Of a DNA stretch of 64,000 nt, positions 45,211 through 57,460 are shown piece by piece. The notes below the pieces were generated by a model. That model saw only the letters and a list, made by a program, of their open reading frames with translations. It had not been told where the DNA came from and searched no databases. The stretch comes from Toxotes chatareus (taxonomy: Eukaryota; Chordata; Actinopteri; Toxotidae). The translations under genes and the position numbers were made by a program. Every line of letters begins with the position of its first letter. Position 1 is the stretch's first letter. The stretch covers positions 1 to 64,000 of the forward strand of contig JAFBJY010001467.1 of the NCBI GenBank assembly GCA_016801885.1, in the 5' to 3' direction.

Positions 45211-45450
45211 GCTTGGGTCATGCTGCAGTCATGCAGCTTCAATCTTATTCAAAGTTGAGCTCTATGGTAGGATGGGGAGGAGTGAGAGTGCAGCAGTTAC
45301 CTCTGGCATGTGCATGTGGAAAGACATGAGCAGGAAAGAAGTCAGACCAGCTCCACTGAAGGAAATCAGCTTCCACAAACCAAAGAGGCTAGGCAGGCAG
45401 CTTCCAACAGCTTCAGCATCTGCCAGGAAGAATAGTATCACACCCAGAGG
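45211..45450 (+). pseudogene. SWIM/YqaJ-type protein, exon 2, eroded
   Basis: It starts after GAATTTTCAG. The frame of the joined reading is lost near 45,260; a second frame then holds RPAPLKEISFHKPKR, recalling the family's continuation. A nuclease domain is not visible. Confidence 0.6.
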
Positions 45451-45539
45451 CATGTAATAGTTGACAGAGCCTAGATAAGCTTTCTATTGCCATATAGTAT
45501 TTAATAGCCCTGTGATGTACTTCCATTTTACCCAGTGAC

Positions 45540-46590
45540 TCGCAGATTAGTTTCCGGTTTACTTCCTGCCACATCGGCGGTAAATATTACTCAAAGTGAA
45601 CAAATGACAGCTGTAACCGTAAGAAAACAAAATATTATGTCAGAGATTTATACAAGTTGCGACCACGACTGTGGAGCAAGTCCCACAGTGTGTGTTGACC
45701 AGGAGCGATATGAGAAGCTACTTCAACTACAATACTGTATCATATCGTATTATAGATTCTTCTCATATGAGCATCTGATGGTATTTTGGGACTTGATCAG
45801 TTCTGCTACAGTGAAAATGGTTATGGTCAAAAGCACTAGAGCTAAGACAATGATGAGCACAACAACTGTAAGTAGCAGGCTCATGCACAAATGCACACAT
45901 CTATGAATGATTGTGTTTATGATGCTTATGATCTAATTTTACTTTAACATTTCCCCACAGAAACTGTTGCCAATAGATGAACTTTTCCTCTTCCTCTGTC
46001 TACTGGCTGTACTCAGAGGAAGCTGGGCCATAGATTCAACATCCGTCGAGCAACAGCAAAATTATTGTGACCTGGGCCAACTTTCTCTACAGCATACTGG
46101 GCTCGGTATGTACCAGGATGTCTCCTGCAGCTGTGAAGGCCAGTCTTCCAGAGGACTTTCATGGCAGCTACAGTGACACACATGTGGTCCTTGACTGCAC
46201 AGAGCTACGCTGTCAGACTCCTTCATCTCTGCTCCTTCAGAGTGAGGTCTTTTCCTCTGCAAGTCCCACTGCACCTTCAAAGCCATGGTGGGAATACATC
46301 ACTCTTAGCACCAGACACGGCCATCGTGGTTGACAAGGGCTTCTTGGTGGATGACCTTGTACCTGGGACTGTTCATCGTCCTGCCTTTCTCTCCAAGAGG
46401 ACAGAAATGTCAGAGGTGGATGTTCTGAAGATGCAGTCCATTGCTCGTTTAAGAGTGCATGTTGAGAAGAGGATAATCCGAAGATTCAAAGAAAATAAAC
46501 TGAATGAGAATAACAGAACTGATGAAGCTGCTTGGATGAGCAGTGAAACGTCTTCAAGAGTTGCCTTGCTTCAACCTTCTAAATGAATAT
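45540..46590 (+). pseudogene. DDE transposase (DDE_Tnp_4-like), two exons, frame-broken
   Basis: Exon one (to 45,867, donor ACT|GTAAGT) holds YYRFFSYEHLMVFWDLIS. The second exon starts at 45,961 after TTTCCCCACAG with KLLPIDELFLFLCLL. Catalytic landmarks are VVLDCTELRC (first D), VVDKGF (second D) and LRVHVEKRI (E). The first is in a different frame from the other two, and about 35 residues between them appear deleted. The order SYEHLMVF, PIDELF, D, D, E is typical of fish IS4EU-type elements. Inactive. Confidence 0.75.
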
Positions 46591-47395
46591 GACCTGGATG
46601 ACTGAGAACCTTCATCAACAATACACTTTTGATACAATTCTACTGTATAGATAAGCAATGGGTAATGAACCAGAAGATTGTGAATAAATGCACTGGATGT
46701 CTGCTGAGTCTCTTTGTCATTCAGTACGGGCATAGTAGCCACTTGGTGGCTTATAGGTTTTAGTAAAATCAAGTCACTACAGTCAGTGTTGCATCATAAA
46801 TGTATAGTTAATTTCAATTTACGTTCAAATTAAACATTTACATCATACATTACATTTCATTACATTCTTCCTGGTGACTGGATTCATGTACATTGCATAC
46901 ATTTCTGCATGTATACACGGAAATAGAACCAGTCTACCTTTTCTTTGATAACATTTAACATGTCACTGTCTCTGTAAATTATTTGAATTAGCATGTCTTC
47001 CTCAGCTGAGACAACAAAGTCATGAGATAAGTGTAAAGAGTTTAAGGTAAAACAGAAGTACATCACAGGGCTTGTGCACAGAGCTTCTCAGAGATTTCTT
47101 TCCAAGGTGTTACTTGGTGATGCAGAGATGAAAAGGCCTACAGACAGTTTAAATATTGTCAGTATATATGTTTGTTTATATATATTCTGCATTCTTGTTG
47201 AGGAGTTTCAGAAGGAACATGCTGATTTGCTGCAATGTTAGGTCTGTCATCTCTTCTCCTTTTCCTATGGTACCCACGGTAAAAATAGCAGAAATGTACA
47301 GTTAGACCAATCTATCTAAAACATCAGCTAAAGGCACCAAAAGCTTATGCAAGAGAGCAAAACAAACAGAGGGAGAAAACTCTAATTATTCTTAC
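46591..47395. other. inter-gene part of the DNA transposon
   Basis: AT-rich sequence with no open domain. The expected continuation of the THAP protein on the minus strand was not found here. Confidence 0.4.
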
Positions 47396-47489
47396 CTGTC
47401 CATCTTTGCTCCTGGGTTCTGACTTTGTTTTGTGTACACAAACACAGAAGGCACAAAATCAGGACTGCTGGAGTCCAATGATGCCTCAC
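47396..47489 (-). pseudogene. THAP gene exon 2
   Basis: On the minus strand it follows TTGCAG, reads EASLDSSSPDFVPSVFVYTK and ends at ACAG|GTAAGA. This is the low-complexity stretch that follows the zinc finger in THAP-type transposon proteins. A partial copy of its acceptor side lies at 47,630-47,690. Confidence 0.65.
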
Positions 47490-47784
47490 CTGCAAATCAC
47501 ATACAAACACACGTACACACGTTTGTTTACTAGCCAAATTTTTATTTTCATTCATATCTGACAGTGTTCATCAAACTTTAGCCGATTTGATATGGTACAT
47601 CGTAAAGACAATCACTAATGTAAAACAGGATTACAAGAGTCCAATGACGCCTCATCCGCAAAACACACGCGTTTGTTTACTAGCGAAATTTAACACCAGC
47701 ATATGAAACTCTAACTGCATGCGATCAAATTTAGGTAGCATTGATGGACAGACTACTACTACAAGAGTAGGTAGATAAACTTAC

Positions 47785-47977
47785 CTGATATAAAGTGGGC
47801 GCTGCAGACACGAGCATTTTTGATTATTTCCTCATTCCAATCAGCCCGTTTAATCGCCTGCAGCCACAGGCGCCGCCGGTTCTTCTGAAACGGCCGTGAT
47901 CCTGTCGGAATCCTATAAAACTTCAGCCCACCTGTGGAGTATCGATTAGTGCAACCGTAAACGCAACAACCAGACAT
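47785..47977 (-). pseudogene. THAP zinc-finger exon
   Basis: MSGCCVYGCTNRYSTG starts the exon; FYRIPTGSR and VCSAHFISG follow, giving the C2CH arrangement (Cys-x4-Cys near the start, then Cys-x2-His) of the THAP DNA-binding domain. The end has a GTAAGT donor. In these elements the THAP domain binds the TIRs. The exon is open, but it is oriented away from the DDE part. Confidence 0.75.
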
Positions 47978-48489
47978 TTTGATGCTGGGAAACAACTGGC
48001 TGCGTTGTCAGAGCGACTGGTGAACAACACCGCTTCCGTTGCCAAAATGCGCGCGCAACTATTTGATCACGTGGGCTGTAAAAGGGTCTATTCATCCAGT
48101 CAGCTAATAATATTCACAGTCTCATAGAAAACAAACAGAAACATTCTTCAGAATGGCTGTGGGCTCTGTTACATCTAAAGAAGATGTGTGTGTGTGTGTG
48201 TGTGTCCCACTTTACTCCAACACACCAATCAAATATTTCATTAGTGCTTCAGGACTGTGCAATAAGAGTTAAATTTAAGATCCATTTTTCAAGAGAACTC
48301 CTCAGAACCTTTTCAGTCTATGAACCTTTAAACATATCAGCTCTCTCACACTGACTGAGGCTGAATTCTGAACAGCTACAAGATGTGGAGCTTAGTGACC
48401 ATCATCAAAAGACAAGGAAACAGAAGAAAGGAAACATTTCAAAGAATGAATCCACCATTTCCTCATATGAAATAGTTTCACTGCTTATT

Positions 48490-51122
48490 AATTAAGATCC
48501 TTCAACAACTAGGACTTAATACAGTCCTGTAGATGAGCTGCATGGAGCAGAAAACAAGAATCAGAGCTGAGAGTCTAAAGTGGCAGAGTTAAACTTCCAA
48601 ACTTATTCTGTCCTCACAGTCATCAACAGTTTTCCTCCTACACTCAAAACACAGCAAATGAACACTCATCCAAATGCATCACATGCCACCTCAAACACAT
48701 CAGCATATTTTAGATTCCAGTTTCAGGACTAAGGTTTTCAAGGCAGAAAGAATTCACAGCAGCCTAAATTTACTGCACAGTGAGGAAATCACTGATTGTT
48801 TTACTGTCCCTTAACCAAAGAGGGTGAACATGAACACAGCCTGAAACACTTCATGCAACAGCTGATCTAGCTTTAAGTCCTACGACTCATTCTGGAGATT
48901 TACTACAGGACATAATTGTATTGCACTGGAAATGAACTAAAAATCAAGGCTCAAAGCCAAAAGGAGATTTGAACCTAGTGTTCAGTATAAGACACAAGTG
49001 GACTCAGTGATAGGTAAATGTAAGAAGGCTGAAACTTTAAAGCACAATAATAAGTAGATGATTGTAGAAGTGGAAACGGTGTGTGCTGGTTAGTTTGCAT
49101 TGGACTGGGAGATTATTTCTCCTGAGTCTTAAACTCTGCTTCTTTGTTTTTGGGCCAAATCTTGAGAGATGATGAAAATGATTCACACATTGGAAATAAG
49201 AAGATTTTACCAACACATCAAACTGTTTCCTGTTCACAGCACTTAAAGTGAAGTCCTCCATCAAGTATCATCATACATCACAGACCTGACCTACAGTACA
49301 TTGATGTAACTTCGTAAAATAACACACAGCACACTCCACTTTGTGCTGTGACATCCAACTCCATCATTTCCATTAGAATTTCTTTAGAAAGGATCTTGTT
49401 GCAGACAGTACAGACTTCCTAGAAATCCTTTCCTTTAACACAAACTACAGTGCATCACACCAAAACAAAGTTAAGAAGCTGAGGAACCATGAGAATATCT
49501 CACAGTCATGATCAGCATTAAAAACAAAACAAAACAATATTGTCCATGAATGATAAACACACAATCAAACCACTGGGCTTATGGGTATGATTACTTGCTG
49601 TCACAGTTTCACAAACATATCATTTGGACAAAACATTTCAAAACATTAACTTCTAAACTAAACACTGAATGAACTACTAACATGTACTGACTTACTGAAA
49701 ACCTTGGAGGTGATCTGGACTTTCCTGTGGTTTCCTCTTGTCCTTGTAACAGCGTGGACAAGTCCTGTCCAGTCCAACTGTTTCTGCTCCTGTTTGACTT
49801 CTGAACTTGTCTCTGGCTGTGTGTCCACTTACTGCAGCCTGTGACATCAGACTGTAGAATGTTGATACATCAAAGGCATCAAAGGACAAACACACACACA
49901 CATACTTAACATAACACTGACATAATGCATTCCCTAGCCCATGGAGGAAATCTCCCAAACACAAACTTAACCACAATGTGATTCACAGGTAACAAACACA
50001 CTTGCATGTAAACTCTCACACCAGCATAAAAATAAGTCATTGTTTTAGGATCTGAAGAAGAAGATCCAGGATGAAGGAGATCAGGAGACAGGAGCCCCAC
50101 AACAGAAGAGAGAGAAATAAAAGAAATACAATTAAAACACAAACTTACAAACAGATGAAGAATCACCTTAAAGTCATTGTAGTAAACAAAGAAAGTTTTG
50201 TTTCTGGACCCAGACTGAGAAAATACCAGTAACTGAAAATAATGATGAAATAATGTTGGAGGGAAAAATGCTTCCTCCTTCCATCCAGCCTGGTTATTTT
50301 ACAGCTTCTACTCCCAGAACATGATGATATAGTGTCAGCTTTAACTTTCACCATCAGCTCCCTACTTGATTCAGGTGACAGGTGTAACTGTTATCTCAGT
50401 GTGATGCAGAGAAGAGACCAACATACAGCAGGACTCTGTGGATTTAAGGTCTAACAGCACAAGAGAAGTTGAACGAGATCTAAAAGAAACATGAGTAAAA
50501 ATGATTCTCTGTGCAGCAGCTGATCTGTTGCAGAAACAACAACTAAAACTGTCTGTGGCAATGGAGACATAGTGAATATCACTCCTCACTTTCAATAAAG
50601 AGGTGAAGACAGAAAATAATGTCTACTGCAAAGTCACAGGAAAACCAGAGTGTGAGGAAAGAGCACATTACTGTATTAATGAAAAACAATGATCTGATGG
50701 ACAAAACTCTTCTCAAAGTTGGAATGTAGGTGGTGCAAAGCACAGAGAGCAGAGAGAGATGAAGAACCCTCTGAAACCAGTCCTGGAGTCCTTGATGGAG
50801 GACTTATTATGGACTGACAGGAGACAGAAAGACACTTTCCACTCATTTCTACCAGCAGTCAGCAGACAAACACTCATGAGAGCAACTTTATACCTCACTC
50901 TGACAAAAGAGACACAGCCCAGTTCAGCCTCTGCACAGCTCTGAAGGACAAACACTGCTGTGACTGTATTTAAGAGGCAACATACTATGATTCACATTAA
51001 CAACTGACAATCATATCACTAATAAAACATTTTAAACATTCAAATTCAATAGCTAATTAAAAAGCCAACAGGAGAACACTGTTTCTTTTACAGGCTGTTG
51101 GTATAAGATTTGAAGGAGAACA
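48490..51122. repeat. segmental duplication, copy 2, right part
   Basis: Same-orientation match to 13,215-16,116; see that entry. About 250 bp of copy 1 (14,700-14,940, telomere-like CTAACC-rich) is missing here, and a 92-bp deletion falls in the four-copy block. Confidence 0.9.
49680..49890 (-). repeat. four-copy block, copy 3, internally deleted
   Basis: Same block as 14,386, but TAACAGCGTGGACAAGTCCTG joins points that are about 92 bp apart in the other copies. Donor-like and CA-microsatellite ends are kept. Confidence 0.6.
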
Positions 51123-51849
51123 ATGATTGAGACCTTAAGTGAGATTAGTTTCATCGTGAGCTCATTATCAAGTCTATCAAGGATAAAGCAGCGTTTTGTA
51201 TTTTTAGGTAAGAATCCCAGTTGTCATTTAAAGCACAGACTCATCACTCTGGCTCCACAAAGGCTCTGTCTAGTCACACACTGCTTCACAGTCAAAGAGA
51301 GAGAAACAAATAAATAAAACAATAAGAACAGCAGATAAAATACAAGAGAGGAGCAGATATAGAACACAAGTGTAAACATAAAATACTACGTTACCTAAAA
51401 ACCTGTCTGAACAGATGGATTTGTATCTGCTTTGTGAAAGAGTCCACAGAGTCCACACACCTCAGACTTACTGGGAGATTATTCCAAAGTTTAGAGGCTG
51501 TAAACTGGAAAGCACAATCTTCCTGAGTCTTAAAACATGTCCGAGGTACATTTAGAAAGTCCTGACCTAAGAGATCAGCTCATGGTGTGGGGGTCCAGAA
51601 AAGTTTGGTTTGCATTATCAGTAACATAACACAGCTCTGATATGGCTGTAATTGATCAGTAAACAGTGACATAAGGCTGATATCCCAAAGTACAAACAAG
51701 AGCACAGGAGTGAGACTAAACTCCAAACTGTAGAGACTGAGGTAGAAGCTGCAAAAGTCCTGAGAGCTGAAAACAGAGAGACGTTTTAGAACAGAGCTTT
51801 CTCTCTAATCTTCAGCATAGATACACAAGTTTAGCTACTGAAGACACAG
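51123..51849. repeat. unclassified repeat-like stretch
   Basis: Unique to this copy side. Repeat-like phrases (for example GGAGATTATTCCAAAGTTTA) are typical of fish dispersed repeats, but no ends are visible. No gene was recognised. Confidence 0.3.
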
Positions 51850-52090
51850 CTAAGGAGAGGAGAATGTTAAGAGTCACAGCAGCAGTGCAGCCATCCCCTA
51901 CTACCCTGGAACATTGTGTTCCCAGAATGCAGGTTTACTTGTGGTTCCTAAAGTCTCCAATAGAGAGAATGGGAGGCAGAGCCCTCAGATATCAGGCTCC
52001 TCTACTGTGGAACCATCTACTAGTTTGGGTCTTGGAGGCAGACGCCCTCTCCATGTTTAAGAGGAGGCTTCAAACTTTCCTTTGATGAAC
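51850..52090 (+). mobile_element. L2-type LINE ORF2 C-terminal fragment
   Basis: The frame 51,864-52,085 ends with a GGRALRYQAPLLWNHLLVWV then LSMFKRRLQTFL reading, the standard terminus of L2/Maui-type RT proteins. The 3' UTR of the same repeat follows to about 52,250. The 5' part is missing. Confidence 0.75.
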
Positions 52091-52699
52091 CTTATAGTCA
52101 GAGCTGAGTAAGGCTTTCCTGAATGAGCCACTAGTTATGCTGCTATAGGTCTACACTGCTGGAAGACTTCACATGATGCACTGATTTCCTCTCTCCTCCT
52201 CTCCTCTCCATCTGTACACATTCATATCCCATTAATGTATGTTACTAACTGCAGAGTCTGGATCTGTGGCTTCAGGCAAACTACTGTTCCACATGCAAAG
52301 CACTAGTAGTTGATCTTCAACTTAAATGATAAAAAGACTTGGAGGACGCCTGTTTCAACTATATAAGTCAGACTGCTGAAGCCTCATGTTTGCTTCTTTT
52401 GAACTTTGGACGTCCTTTTTACACAGGACATGGACTGTGGATTTTATGCTCCATCATTTAGGAGGATCCAAAGCAACAACCACAAATGATTTCAATTTAC
52501 ATAAAAGCATGTGAATGTTTTTGAACAGTTGAAGAAAGACAAACTAGAAAAATAAGCACTTTTCCTTTAACACAAACCATAATGCCCTGAACCCAAAAAG
52601 GGAAACCTAAGTTGACAATATGAAAATCTCACAGATACAATCAGCATAAATAAACAACACAACAAACATCCCACTGAACTGAAACACTGACATCAACTA

Positions 52700-52982
52700 A
52701 AAAAGGTTTTGACTTACTGAAAACCTTGGAGCTGATCTGGACTTTCCTGTAGTTTCCTCTTGTCCTTGTAACAGCAGTAGCTCCTCCCTTCCTTGTCAAT
52801 AATTGTGCAGAAATATCTGAGTGCTTCTTTCTTCCTAAATCATGAGCAAGTCCTGTCCAGTCCAACTGTTTCTGCTCCTGTTTGACTTCTGAACTTGTTT
52901 CTGGCTGTGTGTCCACTTACTGCAGCCTGTGACATCAGACTGTAGAATGTTGATACATCAAAGGCATCAAAGGACAAACACA

Positions 52983-52985
<3 letters not shown>
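52700..52985 (-). repeat. four-copy block, copy 4
   Basis: Nearly identical to the 14,386 block, with TTTTCAGTAAGTCAAAACC at the junction. A (CT)n of about 27 bases replaces the CA run at 52,986-53,013. Confidence 0.6.
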
Positions 52986-53016
<31 letters not shown>

Positions 53017-53735
53017 TTTCTTACTATAGTTGTGAGGACATGTTGCCATAACGCATACCCTTGCCCCTTAACCTAACCTTAACCATCATAACTGAAAGCC
53101 TAACACTAACCAAAACATAACCCATACTAATGATATTCAATCTTCTCAAAAATACCAAATGAATTACAACAATAATCACTCAGGACCATTCAGCTGGGTT
53201 GGTGAATTCAGCACCAAGGACAGCAGCAGGTTGTATCACTGTTGTGTTAAGTGTGTAGCAGAACTCTTCTATATCACTGCTGTATCACTGTGTCAGGTAC
53301 AGTAAGGACTCTTCTGTATGTGATGAACAACTCAGCAAATAAATAACATGACAGGTTGTGATTTATTACTGGTTCATAATATTGGACTTCTGTGGGACCA
53401 ATTATTCCACTCACTCCAACAGCTGTACACTAACATGTCCACATCCTGGAGTCTTCCACACATTTCACATGGACACTGTGTCACCAAACAGACCAACACA
53501 CAGTAGAGAAGAGAGAAGAGAAAAGAGCTGCAGCAGAGGAAATATTGTGGTGTGACAGAGTTTGGGACAGAAACAGACTTAATGCTGCTCTTTGTTGCTC
53601 AGAGCAGCTCAGGTGTACTTGTCTGTGTGATCATTACAGGGACAGAAGCAAGGAGCTGTTTAACCTCCACATCCCATCATCTCATACACACTGAACATCG
53701 GTGGGTGTTTATGGTGACCTTTGACCTCTGTGTAT
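52986..53735. other. no gene recognised; (CT)n and CTAACC-rich start
   Basis: After the (CT)n, telomere-like CCTAACCTTAACC runs occur to about 53,110; the same type of sequence follows copies 1 and 2 of the block. No coding sequence was found. Confidence 0.4.
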
Positions 53736-53739
53736 GAAA

Positions 53740-54175
53740 AGCAATACTAAGCATACAGTGTTGGGACTGATAAACAGAGATGAGTCCGCTTACACAGAAG
53801 AGGTGGAGAGACTAACAAACTGGTGCAGTAACAACCTAACTCTGAACACAAAGAAAACAAAAGAACTAATCATTGATTTCAGGAGGAAGCAGGATGAGCA
53901 CCACCCACTCTGTTTGAATAGGGAAGTGGTGGAGAGAGTCAGCAGCTTCATATTTTTGGCCATGCACATCAGTGAGGATCTGACCTGGGCAACAAATACA
54001 CACTCTCTGGTCAAAGGGCACAACAAAGACTCTACTTCCTGAGGACTCTCAGGAAGGTGAAACTACCTCAACAGCTCTTGTGTCCTTTTACCGGAGCACC
54101 ATTGAAAGTGTGCTGACCCACGGGATCCTCGTATGGTATGGCAACAGTTCAGCAGCCAACAAGATGACCCTTATT
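53740..54175 (+). mobile_element. LINE reverse transcriptase fragment
   Basis: The frame 53,734-54,042 contains YTEEVERLTNWCSNNLTLNT, KKTKELIIDFRRKQ and then RVSSFIFLAMHISEDLTW. After a frameshift it continues as LRTLRKVKLPQQLLCPFYRS and HGILVWYGNSSA. The RT palm/thumb is present; both ends are cut. Confidence 0.8.
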
Positions 54176-54804
54176 AGATGTTCTTATTTGAAGTGTTCAA
54201 CTTTACACTATAATCTTAAATCAAGCACAACCTTATCTTTTTGTCTCAAATAAGCAGGAAATCTTAAAATGAGGTAAATAAGTGTTAAAATAAGATCCAT
54301 TACATCTCTCACTCAAAGTCTCATCAAAATAAATCTTATTTTAAGATTCAGTAACAAACTTAAGTTGCTTGATTCAAGAGTTAAACAAAAAGCATCTGAA
54401 AGAAACAGAGATTATTGCTCTGACTTCAAGCATGTTCAAACAATGTGGAAGAAAAGAAATGATACAACCTTAACCACAGCTCATCGTACAGTGCATGGCA
54501 TTTTTTGATGACCAGTGTTTGTTAACAGGGCTGAAACACGCAAACTTGATCACCCAATACATCAATGCATCACTTCTCAGCCATATTAATGTCTACTTCT
54601 GTGGGCAATAATATCACAAAGGCTATATTAAAAATAGGAAATACAGCCAATGAGTTATATATTCTAAAGATAAGGACAGGTTTTAGGTTTTAAGGTTTAG
54701 TTTAAGATGAAGTAAGCCTTGTTTCAAGATGAACCAGCTTGGATTAAGACAGAGCTTAGTCATTCTTCACCAATACTGAGTATTTTTCTCTAAATTTAAT
54801 ATAG

Positions 54805-54843
<39 letters not shown>

Positions 54844-55145
54844 GATTTTTTTTTTTTTTTTTACCAATTTTCAGCTTGATTTGCTAAAAATAAGAAAACA
54901 AAATATGTATTAGCTTATATTTAGTGTGTTTCACATATTTTGGGGCTGTAAAAAGTTAAATTTTAATTAATCTCATCTTAATTTTCTGCTTATTTTAAGC
55001 CTTCTGAATACATCTTTAGACATGCTTATTGCTAGATTTCTACAAACTTAATTCAAGAAATCTTGTCAAGATGAAATGATGATACCTTTTCCCTCAGATT
55101 TAGTGTTTTTATCTTGTTTTAGACACCCCTTTTTTGCAGTGTTGT
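54176..55145. repeat. AT-rich dispersed repeat (possible hAT-like) with a (GATA)n microsatellite
   Basis: Repeated AAATAAGATTTATTTTAAG-like words on both strands and a right end TTTTTTTGCAGTG, which looks like a CACTGCAAAAA terminal motif read in reverse. The left end was not found. A GATA run lies at 54,804-54,843, next to a T run. Confidence 0.35.
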
Positions 55146-55345
55146 TCTTCTGCTGTACCCGTGCTGCTGTTTGTTGGGGAATAAAAACATATGAGTTGGT
55201 CCGACCATTGCCTTGGCTTTTGTTTTCCTGTAGCGTGTCTCTGTCATCACAAAGGCCATTCTAACACAGAGATGTCTGACTCAGCTTAGTCTTTAGCTGA
55301 GGGAACCAGTCGTCTCCATGCAGCTGCACACACACCTAATAACAT

Positions 55346-55383
<38 letters not shown>

Positions 55384-56160
55384 GAGGAGGACAGCTTACC
55401 AATTTTCCCACACAGCTGTGGCCATAACAAGAACATAAACCTATATGATCAGTAACATAGTATGACTTATTGGATCATTTGGTATAGCAATCATTAAATC
55501 ATTAAAGCTGTTCACCTGTGCCTTTCCCTCTGTGACAGGTCAAAGATAATCATTACAATACAGGTCCAGGTGATGATCATTTGTATTGAGCTATACTGTT
55601 CATGCTGCAGGTGACAAGGAAGCTAGGCGACCTGTTGAGGAACCTCAGACACCTATTATACTGAATACTGAGTAACTTTTTTTGTTTTTTATTTAAGATG
55701 CTTTCAGAAATGTTGAAAAGTTATTTTTGGGGTGGATGTTCAGTGGTGTATTCTTAAAACCCACAGGAGAAATTTAATTATATCTTGTGATTTAATGGAA
55801 TTGACTGTTATTTTGTCAGAAACCAACAGTAATTAAACTTTATCCTCTTGTTCACTGTGCATGATGTGATATGTCCTCCTGTCGACTAAAAGATCAAACT
55901 TAATATAGATAAAGAGCCAGATCACATAAATGGCAGGTCCTTGAATGCACAGTGTAAAGTGTGTGTTTTCAAAATGTTATCACTGTACAAAACAATACAT
56001 TTTTTCTACTTTGAGTTTTTAAAATTTAGATTCAAGATTCACCAGCTTCTGACATTAAAATAAATGGTGGATAGAGAAAGAAATTGTTAAACTGGAAACT
56101 AAGAAACTCTTAAGTATTTAAAACTAAACACACAGTAACTAAACTAAACTGATTGTGTAA
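55146..56160. other. no gene recognised
   Basis: AT-rich sequence with a (CA)n at 55,348-55,381. Nothing else was identified. Confidence 0.4.
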
Positions 56161-57400
56161 CTGACTAAAGTGACTGTGACATTCTCTGTCTCACAGCAGT
56201 GTGGCTGCGTGGGTGTGTGAATGGATGGGGAGGGGCCACAGTCCATTCATCAGTCTCACCGCTTGTGCAAAGAAGCTGTTCAGCATCCTGCTGGATCTGC
56301 AGCTGATGCTCCTGTACCTCTTTCCAGAGAAGAAGGGAGGAGAACAGGCCATGAGAGGGGTGGTTGAGAGTCACTGATGATGGAGATTGCTCAGCTTAAC
56401 GCAGCTCTGCTGGTAGATCTCCTTCAGGAACGGGAGCGGGCACCAACAATTCTGATGGCAGTCTTAAATGTCTCGCTGTCGTTGCTCGTGGACCCTGCAG
56501 CTGCCAAACCAGGACGTGAAGCTGAGCCTCAGGATGTTTTCGATGGTGCCCCTGTAAAATGTGATGAGGTGAGGTGTGGGGAGTCCTGCCTTTCTGAGTC
56601 TCCGGAGGGGGTGGAGACATTTTTGTCTAACCCTAACCCTTTTCAATCAATCAATGACCATTTCCTTTGTTTTGTCCACATTGATGGTGAGGTTGTGGGA
56701 TCTGCACCACACTTCAAGCTGCTCCACCTCCAGTCTGTAAGCGGACGGATTGTATTAAAAGCTGAGCTGAAGTCCATGAAAATGACTCTGCTGTAGGAGT
56801 CTCCAGGTGTGACAGTGTGAGGTGGAGTATGGTGCAGATGGCGTCCTCTGTGGATTGGTTTACTTTATTTGCAAATTGAAGGGGGGTCCAGGTTTATTGG
56901 GAGATTGTTCTTAATATGTTTCAAAACCAGCTGCTCAAGACATTTGGTCACAATTGGTGTGAGGGTCAATGGGTGAAAGTCATTCAGGCAGGCTGGATCG
57001 CTGTAGTCAGTGATGTTCTGAAAACCCTTCCACAGTCGATGTGGATCTTTATCGCACATGAAGTAGCTGTTCAGTTTTTGTGCGTACAGCCTCGTCCCCT
57101 CTCTGATCCCTGTGACAGGTTTTTCCTTGTCAGACTATTTGCTGCAGCATCCCCAGATTTATATGCAGAGTTCCAGGCTCTCAGCAGAGAGCAAACGTTT
57201 TTGTGTTTGTGGTTGGCTCGCCTCCTGATGGTTTTGATCACTGTCACATCATCTATACATTTATTAATGTAGTCAGTGACAGACAGTATATTCCTGGAGG
57301 TCAGAAACATTGTCATATGCTGCTGCCTCTTTGAAAATGTCCCACTGACTGGTCTCAAAGCAGTGGTCTCATTCTAACCTGTCTGACCTCTGGCTTGACC
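56160..57400 (-). mobile_element. LINE with large internal deletions
   Basis: On the minus strand the region SVTDYINKCIDDVTVIKTIR (57,270-57,330) is the linker before RT, then a deleted jump leads to ECLEQLVLKHIKNNLPI-like sequence (57,000), DFSSAFNTIRP (56,760), FYRGTIENILRLSFTSWFGS (56,550), and a C-terminal frame to 56,165. The catalytic ADD block is gone. Several frames alternate. Family resembles that at 4.04-7.34 kb. Confidence 0.75.
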
Positions 57401-57460
57401 TGTTTCACTGGGTTTGTAAGCTGGTGTGAGTATAACAGCTGGATGGTGTTACCAACATGG

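Larger units (their letters stand above)
44410..48088 (+). mobile_element. DNA transposon with TIRs and TA target duplication (IS4EU/ISL2EU-like)
   Basis: The ends are GACCCTTTTACTG (44,410) and its inverse CAGTAAAAGGGTC-type sequence (48,076-48,088), flanked by TA. An inner part of the TIR, CGCGCGCATGTTGGCAACGG, matches GCGCGCATTTTGGCAACGG inverted at about 48,034-48,057, so the TIR extends about 65 bp. The content is a SWIM/YqaJ-type N-terminus (plus), DDE transposase pieces (plus) and a THAP exon (minus). It splits the second copy of the segmental duplication, so it inserted after that duplication. Confidence 0.8.
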
